In this document: positions 1-6,285 of the stretch, piece after piece
Layout of the letters: every line of letters begins with the position of its first letter
Position numbering within the stretch: position 1 is the first letter of the stretch
Assembly (NCBI GenBank): GCA_027030295.1
Contig: JALVFB010000433.1
Coordinates: forward strand, 1 to 6,285
DNA from: Hyphomicrobiales bacterium
GTDB lineage: Bacteria; Pseudomonadota; Alphaproteobacteria; Rhizobiales; Aestuariivirgaceae
Direction of reading: 5' to 3'
Length of the DNA stretch: 6,285 nucleotides
Notes under the pieces: model-generated
Database searches by the model: none
What the model saw: the letters and a program-made list of their open reading frames with translations, nothing else
Told to the model about the DNA's origin: nothing
Made by a program: the position numbers and the translations under genes

Positions 1-893
1 AAATGGCGGAGAACCTGAGGGATGATGCGCAAGTGCGCATTCCGGCCGTGGACTGGGAGCGCACCGGCGAGGAGGTGCTTACCACCGAATGGATCGACGG
101 CGTGCCCTTGTCCGACGTCGAGGGCCTCGGGCGCGCCGGTCACGATCCGGTGCGCCTGGCCGACGTGGTGGTGCAGACCTTTCTCAAGCAGCTGCTGCGC
201 GACGGCTTCTTTCACGCCGACCTGCATCCGGGCAACCTGTTCGTCGACGAAGCCGGCCGCCTGGTGCTGGTGGATTTCGGCATCATGGGCCGGCTTTCCC
301 CGTATGAACGCCGGGTGTGGGCGGAGATACTGTATTGTTTCATCACCCATGACTATCGGCGCAACGCGGAGGTGCACTTCGAGGCCGGCTACGTGCCGCC
401 GCACCAGTCGATGGACGAATTCGCCCAGGCCCTGCGCGCCATCGGCGAGCCGGTGCTGGGGCGTCCGGCGGAAGAGGTCTCCATGGGCGAACTGCTGGGC
501 CGGCTGTTTCGCACCACCGAGCGCTTCGACATGGCCACCCAGCCGCAACTGCTGATGATGCAGAAAACCATGGTGGTGGTGGAAGGGGTGGGGCGTTCCC
601 TGAACCCGAAGCTGGATGTGTGGAAGGCGGCCGAACCGGTGGTGCGCGACTGGATCGGCCGTCATCTCGGCCCGGCCGGCCGGCTGGAGGCGGCGACCTC
701 GCAGACCGGCAGCGCGCTGGCCCGCCTGCCGGAGCTGTTGCACAACGTCGCCGACGCCGCCCGCCGCCTGGCCGAGGAAGAGCGACGCGAAAGGACCGCC
801 TCCCGGCCGGTGCATGCGGGCTGGCGCCTCTGGCTTCCCCTGTGGGTGGCCGCGGGGGCCCTGAGCGCCATGGCCATCTCTTCCCTGCTTTGA
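1..893 (+). CDS. ubiB: UbiB/ABC1 (AarF) kinase-like ubiquinone biosynthesis protein, 5'-truncated by the window edge
   Basis: This is the C-terminal part of a UbiB-family atypical kinase/ATPase, which supports ubiquinone biosynthesis at the inner membrane; its exact biochemical role is still debated. The visible 296 residues carry the family's signature: HADLHPGN at visible residues 71-78 (catalytic-loop equivalent) and VDFGIMGRL at 90-98 (metal-binding DFG equivalent). Upstream, TTEWIDGVPL (27-36) is also typical. Family members are usually about 500-550 residues, so roughly the N-terminal half, including the KxGQ motif and the nucleotide-binding lobe, lies to the left. The first ATG (position 3) is an internal Met: the frame is open to the edge and the domain is already under way. 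The C-terminus ends in one hydrophobic segment (about 274-296), a probable membrane anchor; E. coli UbiB has two. The identification is firm. The symbol assumes a UbiB ortholog rather than another ABC1 paralog. Confidence 0.9.
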   Translation, partial: MAENLRDDAQVRIPAVDWERTGEEVLTTEWIDGVPLSDVEGLGRAGHDPVRLADVVVQTFLKQLLRDGFFHADLHPGNLFVDEAGRLVLVDFGIMGRLSPYERRVWAEILYCFITHDYRRNAEVHFEAGYVPPHQSMDEFAQALRAIGEPVLGRPAEEVSMGELLGRLFRTTERFDMATQPQLLMMQKTMVVVEGVGRSLNPKLDVWKAAEPVVRDWIGRHLGPAGRLEAATSQTGSALARLPELLHNVADAARRLAEEERRERTASRPVHAGWRLWLPLWVAAGALSAMAISSLL

Positions 894-912
894 CGCATGA
901 TGGCGCATGATG
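894..912 (+). repeat. 9-bp tandem direct repeat just after ubiB
   Basis: CGCATGATG occurs at 894-902 and again at 904-912, one base apart, which gives a 10-bp period (about one helical turn). It starts immediately after the ubiB stop codon and just before a weak promoter-like sequence. The spacing would suit a two-site operator, but no regulator is known and the repeat may be chance. It also creates the in-frame ATGs at 897 and 900, which could be mistaken for the start of the next gene. Confidence 0.5.
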
Positions 913-915
913 TGA

Positions 916-944
916 TTGCCTGTCGTGGCCCCATTCGCTATGGT
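916..944 (+). promoter_or_regulatory. Candidate sigma-70-type promoter for the MotA-like/OmpA-like pair
   Basis: TTGCCT (916-921) and TATGGT (939-944) are separated by 17 bp. Each hexamer matches its consensus at four of six positions. The predicted start near 951 would leave a leader of about 40 nt before the ATG at 993. The local sequence is AT-richer than the flanking genes, as expected for non-coding DNA. This is weak evidence, and the pair could instead be read through from ubiB. Confidence 0.3.
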
Positions 945-992
945 TCCGCGGAAACAGCGAAGAGTTCAGACGAATCACCGGTTTGTGCCCAG

Positions 993-2048
993 ATGAGCGA
1001 GCAGGAACAGAGCGTCGCCGTCGCCCGCCCCATTCTCTATCTGGCGCGCATGATCGTCTTTGTTCTGCTGGCCGCCATCATCGCCGCCATCCTGTTCACC
1101 CGTCTCGAACAGGCCTTCATGGCCAACCCCGGCCTGAACGGATTGATCCTGTTCATGTTGCTGCTCGGTGTTCTTTATACATTCCGGATGGTTATTCGTT
1201 TGTTCAGGGAAGTGAACTGGATCAACCATTTCCGCATCACCCAGCCGGGTCTGGAGCTGCAATGGAAGCCGCGCCTGCTGGCGCCCATGGCCGCCATGCT
1301 GCGCGAACACCAGCCCGGCCGGCCCATCTCGCCCCAGGCCATGCGCTCGCTGCTCGATTCGCTGGGCGCGCGACTCGATGAATCGCGCGACATCTCGCGC
1401 TATCTCATCGGGCTTCTGGTGTTTCTCGGCCTGCTCGGCACCTTCTGGGGCCTGTTGCAGACCATCGCCTCGGTGGGCGAGGTCATCCGCAACCTGGATG
1501 TGCGCGCGGCCGAAAGCGCCACCATATTCGAGGAACTGAAATCCGGCCTCGAGGCCCCGCTGTCCGGCATGGGCACGGCCTTCGCCTCGTCGCTCTTCGG
1601 TCTTGCCGGTTCGCTCATCCTCGGCTTTCTCGACCTGCAGGCGGCGCAGGCCCAGAACCGCTTCTATACCGATGTCGAGGACTGGCTCTCCTCCATCACC
1701 TCCATCGCCGCCGGCGATGCGGGAGCGGTGTCCGCCGGCGGCGTGCGCAGCGATCTGGCCCACCTGCACCAGGGCATGGCGCAGTTGCAGCAGGCGGTGG
1801 CCCAGCTCATGGCCCGCATGGGCAACGTGCTGCAGGCGCACAAGGAAGGCCAGCGCCTGCAGGCCGACCCCGGGGCCACCGCCCGGTCGCTGGAGCAGCT
1901 GGCCGCTTCCATCGCCAACCTGGTGGAACAGATGCGGCGCGAGGAGCGCCTGATGCAGCAGTGGAGCCAGCAACAGACCCGCGAGCAGGCGCAAATGCAG
2001 CAGTTGTTGCGCGAGATCGCCCATCGCCTGCCGCCACGCCCGGAGTGA
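993..2048 (+). CDS. MotA/TolQ/ExbB-type proton-channel protein (inner membrane)
   Basis: This is a 351-residue stator-like inner-membrane protein. Its layout is that of MotA: helices at about 13-36 and 49-71, a cytoplasmic loop (72-135), then helices at about 136-160 and 189-215. Helix 3 carries GLLGTFWGLL (146-155), very close to the GLFGTVWG motif of ExbB/TolQ; Thr150 corresponds to their conserved pore Thr. Helix 4 reads SGMGTAFASSLFGL (191-204), the MotA_ExbB domain pattern; Ser200 aligns with the second pore Thr. The tail (about 217-351) is Gln/Ala-rich and likely coiled coil. Such proteins form pentamers that pass protons around a MotB/TolR/ExbD-type partner, here the gene 12 bp downstream. 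The frame is open back to ATG 897, but the extra 32 residues look non-coding and 993 gives a normal membrane-protein N-terminus; neither start has a good ribosome binding site. Substrate and cellular role are unknown, and it is not typical flagellar MotA. Confidence 0.85.
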   Translation: MSEQEQSVAVARPILYLARMIVFVLLAAIIAAILFTRLEQAFMANPGLNGLILFMLLLGVLYTFRMVIRLFREVNWINHFRITQPGLELQWKPRLLAPMAAMLREHQPGRPISPQAMRSLLDSLGARLDESRDISRYLIGLLVFLGLLGTFWGLLQTIASVGEVIRNLDVRAAESATIFEELKSGLEAPLSGMGTAFASSLFGLAGSLILGFLDLQAAQAQNRFYTDVEDWLSSITSIAAGDAGAVSAGGVRSDLAHLHQGMAQLQQAVAQLMARMGNVLQAHKEGQRLQADPGATARSLEQLAASIANLVEQMRREERLMQQWSQQQTREQAQMQQLLREIAHRLPPRPE

Positions 2049-2060
2049 GGCTGAAGGATC

Positions 2061-3095
2061 ATGGCCGGCAGCCGCAACAGACATCCGCGCGAGAGCTCCT
2101 CCCAGCTCTATTGGCCGGGATTCGTGGATGCCATGAGCCAGCTGTTGCTGGTGTTCATCTTTCTGCTCACCCTGTTCGTGGTCGCCCAGTTCATGCAGGC
2201 ACGCGAACTGACCGGCCAGAACACGGTGCTTGACCGCCTGCGTTCTCGCGTGGCCGAGTTGAGTCAATTGCTGGCGCTGGAAAAGGCGAAGGGCGCGAAG
2301 CTCAACGCCACGCTGGCTGCCCTCACCGACAAGCTGAAGGCCGAAGAGGGCAAGGTGGCCTCCCTGCTCGCCCGCATCGACGGCCTGCGCAACGCGAAAG
2401 GCCAGTCCGGCGCCGTCATCAGCGATTTACGCAGCAAGCTGGCGGAGGAAAAGAAGATTTCCGCCGATGCGCTGGCCCAGATCGAGCTGCTCAATCAGCA
2501 GATCGCCGCCCTGCGCCGCCAGGTGGCGACGCTCAACGCCGCCCTGCAGGCGTCCGAGAAACGCGAGCAGGAGGCCCGCGTGCGCATCGCCAACCTCGGC
2601 CAGCGGCTCAACGCCGCGCTGGCCCGCCGGGTGCAGGAGCTGGCGCGCTACCGTTCGGAATTCTTCGGCCGCCTGCGCAAGATCCTCTCGCAACGGGCCA
2701 ACATCCGCATCGTCGGCGACCGTTTCGTCTTTTCTTCCGAGGTGCTGTTTCCGAAAGGCTCCGCCGAGCTGACCGGGGAAGGCCGGCGGGAACTGGACAA
2801 GATCGCCGAAGCGTTGCTCGAAATCGCCCGCCAGATACCGCCGGACATCAACTGGATCCTGCGCGTTGACGGGCACACCGACAGCGACCCCATTTCCACC
2901 CCGCAGTATCCGTCGAACTGGGAGCTGTCCACCGCCCGCGCCCTGTCGGTGGTAAAATATCTCATCAGCAAGGGCGTGCCGGCGGAACGCCTGGCCGCCA
3001 CCGGCTTCGGCCAGTATCATCCCATCGATCCGCGCGACACCGAAGAGGCCAAGGCCCGCAACCGCCGCATCGAGCTGAAGCTCACCCAGCGTTGA
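2061..3095 (+). CDS. MotB-like protein: membrane helix, long coiled coil and OmpA-type peptidoglycan-binding domain
   Basis: A 344-residue partner of the upstream channel protein. One N-terminal helix (about 24-45) is preceded by YWPGFVDAMSQLLL (17-30); Asp23 sits where MotB has its proton-carrying Asp, so it is the likely proton acceptor. Residues about 50-205 are a heptad-like, Leu/Ala/Glu/Lys-rich periplasmic coiled coil. The C-terminal OmpA/MotB domain (about 215-344) shows VDGHTDSDP (269-277), NWELSTARA (286-294), GFGQYHP (315-321) and NRRIELKL (334-341). Asp274 and Arg293 match the residues that hold diaminopimelate in OmpA-family domains, so it should bind peptidoglycan. GAAGGA-like bases (2053-2058) and GAGG (2047-2050) precede the ATG. 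The 12-bp gap to the previous gene implies co-transcription and likely translational coupling. The overall function (cell-envelope motor, transport or morphogenesis) is inference; the domain calls are firm. Confidence 0.88.
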   Translation: MAGSRNRHPRESSSQLYWPGFVDAMSQLLLVFIFLLTLFVVAQFMQARELTGQNTVLDRLRSRVAELSQLLALEKAKGAKLNATLAALTDKLKAEEGKVASLLARIDGLRNAKGQSGAVISDLRSKLAEEKKISADALAQIELLNQQIAALRRQVATLNAALQASEKREQEARVRIANLGQRLNAALARRVQELARYRSEFFGRLRKILSQRANIRIVGDRFVFSSEVLFPKGSAELTGEGRRELDKIAEALLEIARQIPPDINWILRVDGHTDSDPISTPQYPSNWELSTARALSVVKYLISKGVPAERLAATGFGQYHPIDPRDTEEAKARNRRIELKLTQR

Positions 3096-3099
3096 TGGT

Positions 3100-3133
3100 T
3101 GGATGGCTTTGGGGGCCGCTGACAGGCCATCCA
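3100..3133. terminator. Hairpin in the convergent gap, possible weak terminator
   Basis: TGGATGGC (3100-3107) pairs perfectly with GCCATCCA (3126-3133): an 8-bp stem with an 18-nt loop, inside the 48-bp gap between two convergent genes. A competing stem, CCGCT (3116-3120) with AGCGG (3133-3137), overlaps it. No clear run of T follows on either strand, so efficient intrinsic termination is doubtful. Confidence 0.3.
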
Positions 3134-3143
3134 GCGGCGTGCG

Positions 3144-3401
3144 TCAATGCACGCTGGCCGGTTCCAGATCGTTTTCCAGCACGTTGGCCAGCGCACCGGC
3201 GCGGCTGTCGGCGATCAGCAGCGGCTGGCCGTCGGCATGAAACACCGCATACAACTCGGTGTCCGGCGGCGCCTCGATGGGCGCGCCAAGGATGCGCATG
3301 GCCTCTTCCACGCGGATGGGGCGGATATAGGCGATGCGCCCGCCGCCCATCCGCGCCAGCTCCAGCGGGCTGATCTGCTTCTGTGGAACCTTCCTGCTCA
3401 T
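3144..3401 (-). CDS. DUF1150 family small protein
   Basis: An 85-residue soluble protein with no signal peptide or membrane segment. It shows the features I associate with DUF1150: SPLELARMGGGRIAYIRPI (11-29), then a middle region with HADGQPLLIADSRAGAL (55-71) and the family's typical ending NDLEPASVH (77-85). The family is small, mostly alphaproteobacterial and of unknown function; in many genomes it lies beside a small heat-shock (Hsp20) gene, but none is visible here. The start at 3401 is backed by GGAG just upstream (minus strand), full-length agreement with the family and a promoter about 35 bp further up. The gene is convergent with the OmpA-domain gene and divergent from the SDR gene, so it is probably a single-gene transcript. 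No function is proposed. Confidence 0.85.
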   Translation of the reverse strand: MSRKVPQKQISPLELARMGGGRIAYIRPIRVEEAMRILGAPIEAPPDTELYAVFHADGQPLLIADSRAGALANVLENDLEPASVH

Positions 3402-3435
3402 GACTCCGCGTCGCTGGAATATCCTTTCCGCATGG

Positions 3436-3465
3436 ATTAGATGGGCATGGAAGACGACATTTCAA
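3436..3465 (-). promoter_or_regulatory. Candidate sigma-70 promoter for the DUF1150 gene
   Basis: On the minus strand TTGAAA (3465-3460) and TCTAAT (3441-3436) are separated by 18 bp. Each matches the consensus hexamer at five of six positions, unusually good for this GC-rich window. The predicted start is near 3429, giving a leader of about 28 nt before the ATG at 3401. The element overlaps the upstream ATGs at 3441 and 3447 of the divergent SDR frame, which supports a later start for that gene. Confidence 0.6.
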
Positions 3466-3488
3466 GCATTCCCGGGAAAGGCGCGGGC

Positions 3489-4355
3489 ATGAAAGGCCAC
3501 CTCCTGTTGCTCGGATTTGGTTATGTCGGCGGCCACCTGGCAGCATTGGCCGCCGGTTGGCGCCTGTCCGCCACCGCCCGCACGCTCACCGCATTGCGCC
3601 AGGCCCGGAAACGGGTGCCGCGCGCATGGCTGTTCGATGGCCGCCATCCGCTGCCGCCCGCGGCCTGGCGCGGGGTGACCCATGTGCTGAGCAGCATTCC
3701 GCCCGATGCCATGGGCGATCCGGCGTTGCGCAGTCTGGGTGATACGTTATGCACGCTGGCGCCGCGCCTGCGCTGGGTGGGTTATCTCTCCACCGTCGGC
3801 GTTTATGGCGATCATGGCGGGCGATGGGTGAATGAAGGCAGCGCCTGCCACCCCGTCACCGAACGCGGCCGCCGCCGGTTGCGGGCGGAGCGCGCCTGGT
3901 TGCGCCTCCGCCACCAATGCGGCCTGCCGGTGCACATCTTTCGCCTGCCGGGCATTTATGGTCCGGGGCGCAATCCGTTGCTGAAAGCCTTGAAGGGAAA
4001 CCGCCGCGCCATTCCCGTGCGCGAAGGGCAGGTTTTTTCGCGCATTCACGTGCACGATCTGGCGCGCGCGCTGTTGCTGTCGATGGAACGCCCGCGTCCG
4101 GGCCGCATCTACAACGTGACGGATGACGAACCCGCGTCACCGCACGCGGTGGCGCTGTTCGCCCATGAATTGCTGGGGCTGGATCCACCGCCATTGAAGC
4201 CGCTGGAAGAGCTGGATCTCTCGCCCATGGCGCGCTCCTTCTATGGGGAATCGAAGCGGGTGGGCAATCGGCGGCTGAAGGCGGAACTGGGCTGGCGGCC
4301 GACTTATCCCACCTATCGCGAGGGGCTGCGCGCTCTGCTGGAAACCGTATCCTGA
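3489..4355 (+). CDS. Atypical SDR / NAD-dependent epimerase-dehydratase-like protein
   Basis: A 288-residue cytoplasmic Rossmann-fold protein of the extended short-chain dehydrogenase/reductase class. The N-terminal strand and nucleotide-binding loop read LLLLGFGYVGG (5-15), a GxGxxG pattern (Gly9, Gly11, Gly14). LSTVGVYG (100-107) marks the active-site strand, FRLPGIYGPGRNP (151-163) is the usual epimerase substrate-side motif, and VFSRIHVHDLARAL (182-195) and YNVTDDEP (208-215) follow in family order. The catalytic Tyr-x3-Lys is absent: Arg126 and Arg130 sit in the corresponding stretch (ERGRRRLRAE, 125-134), as in atypical SDRs. NAD(P) binding is likely; the substrate and even catalysis are unknown. 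The frame also has ATGs at 3441 and 3447, but 3489 is preferred because GGGAAAGG (3474-3481) is well placed before it, the Rossmann strand then starts at residue 5, and the earlier ATGs lie in the divergent promoter. It converges on amtB and stands alone. Confidence 0.82.
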   Translation: MKGHLLLLGFGYVGGHLAALAAGWRLSATARTLTALRQARKRVPRAWLFDGRHPLPPAAWRGVTHVLSSIPPDAMGDPALRSLGDTLCTLAPRLRWVGYLSTVGVYGDHGGRWVNEGSACHPVTERGRRRLRAERAWLRLRHQCGLPVHIFRLPGIYGPGRNPLLKALKGNRRAIPVREGQVFSRIHVHDLARALLLSMERPRPGRIYNVTDDEPASPHAVALFAHELLGLDPPPLKPLEELDLSPMARSFYGESKRVGNRRLKAELGWRPTYPTYREGLRALLETVS

Positions 4356-4388
4356 AAAAACCGGGGAAGCCCGAAAGGACTTCCCCGG
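4355..4388 (-). terminator. Strong intrinsic terminator of the glnK-amtB transcript
   Basis: CTTCCCCGG (4380-4388) and CCGGGGAAG (4361-4369) form a perfect 9-bp GC-rich stem. Inside, after one mismatch, two more C-G pairs close a GAAA tetraloop (plus strand 4373-4376; TTTC on the minus strand). Read on the minus strand the stem is followed by six T (4360-4355), a textbook rho-independent terminator 28 bp past the amtB stop. Plus-strand transcripts of the SDR gene would form the same hairpin, but only a weak T run (4392-4394) follows. Confidence 0.85.
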
Positions 4389-4416
4389 CGGTTTGGCAAC
4401 GGGTTACGGCGATGCC

Positions 4417-5721
4417 TCAGTCGTGCACCACCTCGCCATGCAGGTTGATGTCGAGGCCCTCGACCTCCACGTCCTCGCTCACCCGCAGGCCCATGACCAT
4501 GTCGATGACCTTCAGGATGATGAAGGTGACCACGGCGCAATAGACGATGGTGGCGATGATGCCCTCGAACTGGATCCACACCTGCGCCGCGTTGCCCTCG
4601 ATCAGGCCCGGCGTGCCGCCGATGGCCTTGCGCGCGAACACGCCGGTGAGCAGCGCGCCGACGATGCCGCCCACGCCATGCACGCCGAAGGCGTCCAGGC
4701 TGTCGTCATAGCCCAGCATGTTCTTCAGGCTGGTGGCGCCCCAGAAGCACACCACGCCGGCGATGAAGCCAAGGATGAGCGCGCCCGTCGGATCGACGAA
4801 CCCGGACGCCGGGGTGATGGCCACGAGGCCGGCCACGGCGCCAGACGCCATGCCCAGCACGGAAGGCTTGCCATGCGTGATCCATTCGATGATCATCCAG
4901 CCCAGCACGGCCGCCGCGGTGGCGATCTGCGTCACCGCCATGGCCATGCCGGCGCTGGTGTCGGCCGCCACCGCCGAACCGGCGTTGAAGCCGAACCAGC
5001 CGACCCACAGCAGCGAGGCGCCGGTAATGGTCAGCACCAGATTGTGCGGCGCCATGTTTTCCTTGCCAAAGCCCACGCGCTTGCCCAGCACCAGCGCCGC
5101 CACCAGGCCGGCGATGCCGGCGTTGATGTGCACCACCGTGCCGCCGGCGAAGTCCAGCACGCCGGCGTCACCCAGGAAGCCGCCGCCCCACACCCAGTGG
5201 GCGATGGGCGCATAGACGATGAGCACCCACAGGCCCATGAACACCAGCATGGACGAAAACTTCATGCGCTCGGCGAAGGCGCCGGTAATCAGCGCCGGGG
5301 TGATGATGGCGAAGGTCATCTGGAAGGTCATGAACACGGAATCGGGGATCGATCCGTTCAGCGTGTCCTTGCCCATGTTCACGAGGAAGGCGTTGGAAAG
5401 CCCGCCCCAGAAGGCCTGCAGGGAGCCGCCGTTGGCAAAGGCGATGGAATAGCCCGCCACCATCCACAGCACGGTCACCAGCGCGGTGATGGCGAAGCTC
5501 TGCGCCATGGTGGCCAGCACGTTCTTGCGCCGCACCATGCCGCCATAGAACAGCGCCAGGCCCGGAATGGTCATCATCAGCACCAGCGCCGTGGAGGTGA
5601 GCATCCACGCCGTGTTGCCGGTATCCAGCTTGGCCTCCTCGGCGAGCGCCGGGTCGGCCATCAGCAGGCAGGCCGCGGCAACGGCGCCCGCCAGCGTTTT
5701 CCAGTTCTTTCTGATGGACAT
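4417..5721 (-). CDS. amtB: AmtB ammonium transporter
   Basis: A 434-residue Amt/Mep/Rh-family inner-membrane channel for ammonium uptake, working as a trimer and blocked by its PII partner GlnK. A signal peptide (about 1-27, ending ADPALA) precedes the eleven-helix core. With a constant offset of 30 from mature E. coli AmtB, the pore residues are intact: Phe137 and Phe245 (gate), Trp178 and Ser249 (outer binding site), Asp190, and the twin histidines His198 (VVHINAG) and His348 (FGVHGVGG). The C-terminus, GLRVSEDVEVEGLDINLHGE (411-430), is the conserved tail that docks GlnK. The start at 5721 is chosen because it begins the signal peptide and has GAGGGG (5736-5731) upstream; the open frame to 5802 runs through the 3' end of glnK and is not plausible. 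glnK lies 70 bp upstream and both genes are probably one nitrogen-regulated operon. Confidence 0.96.
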   Translation of the reverse strand: MSIRKNWKTLAGAVAAACLLMADPALAEEAKLDTGNTAWMLTSTALVLMMTIPGLALFYGGMVRRKNVLATMAQSFAITALVTVLWMVAGYSIAFANGGSLQAFWGGLSNAFLVNMGKDTLNGSIPDSVFMTFQMTFAIITPALITGAFAERMKFSSMLVFMGLWVLIVYAPIAHWVWGGGFLGDAGVLDFAGGTVVHINAGIAGLVAALVLGKRVGFGKENMAPHNLVLTITGASLLWVGWFGFNAGSAVAADTSAGMAMAVTQIATAAAVLGWMIIEWITHGKPSVLGMASGAVAGLVAITPASGFVDPTGALILGFIAGVVCFWGATSLKNMLGYDDSLDAFGVHGVGGIVGALLTGVFARKAIGGTPGLIEGNAAQVWIQFEGIIATIVYCAVVTFIILKVIDMVMGLRVSEDVEVEGLDINLHGEVVHD

Positions 5722-5751
5722 CGGTTTCAAACCCCTCGTTGATCTCCCCCT

Positions 5752-5775
5752 GGAGCCGCCGTCACGGGCCGCTCC
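5752..5775 (-). other. Hairpin between glnK and amtB
   Basis: GGAGC (5752-5756) pairs with GCTCC (5771-5775) and, after a symmetric mismatch, GCC (5758-5760) pairs with GGC (5767-5769) around a six-base loop. It lies in the 70-bp gap between glnK and amtB. No T run follows on the minus strand, so it is not a standard terminator. It could stabilise the 3' end of glnK mRNA or tune the GlnK:AmtB ratio; that role is inference. Confidence 0.35.
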
Positions 5776-5791
5776 GGCGGGCGAAAATCCC

Positions 5792-6241
<450 letters not shown>

Positions 6242-6285
6242 TTAAAAACAGGAGTCAGTCCCGCCACGCTCCCCTGTGCACAAAA

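Noticed and set aside
975..2267. 430-codon open frame on the minus strand opposite the MotA-like gene
   Set aside because: It is a GC-bias shadow: the translation is His/Gln/Gly-rich with no domain pattern, while the plus-strand frame has clear helices and family motifs and continues into the next gene.
993..3095. Zorya anti-phage system (ZorA/ZorB)
   Set aside because: The channel protein lacks the very long ZorA tail, and no ZorC, ZorD or ZorE gene follows; the next genes are DUF1150 and an SDR. The domain similarity is explained by the shared stator fold.
993..3095. Flagellar motAB or tolQR/exbBD
   Set aside because: No flagellar, tolA/tolB/pal or tonB genes are nearby. The second protein has an OmpA-type domain absent from TolR/ExbD and a much longer coiled coil than MotB, and the first has an ExbB-like helix 3.
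3441..3488. Upstream start of the SDR gene at ATG 3441 or 3447
   Set aside because: It would add a non-conserved N-terminal stretch before the Rossmann strand, has no good ribosome binding site, and overlaps the DUF1150 promoter.
3082..3546. 154-codon minus-strand open frame overlapping the DUF1150 gene
   Set aside because: It is out of frame with DUF1150, has no family resemblance and runs across the divergent promoter into the SDR gene.
4393..5742. 449-codon open frame on the plus strand opposite amtB
   Set aside because: The product is an extreme His/Asp/Gly/Arg-rich low-complexity sequence, and the opposite strand encodes a fully recognisable AmtB with all pore residues.

Overview
This GC-rich window looks like core chromosome of an ubiquinone-using alphaproteobacterium. 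The main evidence is a DUF1150 gene (a family I know essentially from Alphaproteobacteria), a UbiB-type kinase-like protein and a glnK-amtB pair. There are no tRNA or rRNA genes, insertion sequences, CRISPR arrays or other signs of a mobile island. The genus cannot be fixed from the sequence.

Left part, plus strand (1-3095): the C-terminal half of ubiB runs in from outside the window. It is followed by a two-gene unit: a four-helix MotA/TolQ/ExbB-type proton-channel protein, and a MotB-like protein with one membrane helix, a long coiled coil and an OmpA-type peptidoglycan-binding domain. The two genes are 12 bp apart and almost certainly work together as a proton-driven, wall-anchored motor complex. 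They are not flagellar motAB, the Tol or Ton system, or a full Zorya defence locus, so their job is open. A short AT-richer gap with a 9-bp tandem repeat and a weak sigma-70-like promoter separates them from ubiB.

Middle (3096-4355): a small DUF1150 gene on the minus strand converges on the OmpA-domain gene and has a good sigma-70-like promoter. It is divergent from a plus-strand gene for an atypical short-chain dehydrogenase/epimerase-like protein.

Right part, minus strand (4355-6285): glnK followed by amtB, the classical ammonium-sensing and ammonium-uptake pair. GlnK keeps the uridylylatable Tyr51 and AmtB keeps the twin-His pore and the other main pore residues. A sigma-54 (RpoN) promoter-like sequence lies about 55 bp upstream of the glnK start, as expected for nitrogen-starvation control. 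A strong intrinsic terminator with a GAAA loop ends the amtB transcript and touches the stop codon of the convergent SDR gene.

I see no clear new system. The item most worth following up is the uncharacterised MotA/ExbB-like plus OmpA-domain pair. The rest is ordinary housekeeping sequence with some readable regulatory signals.
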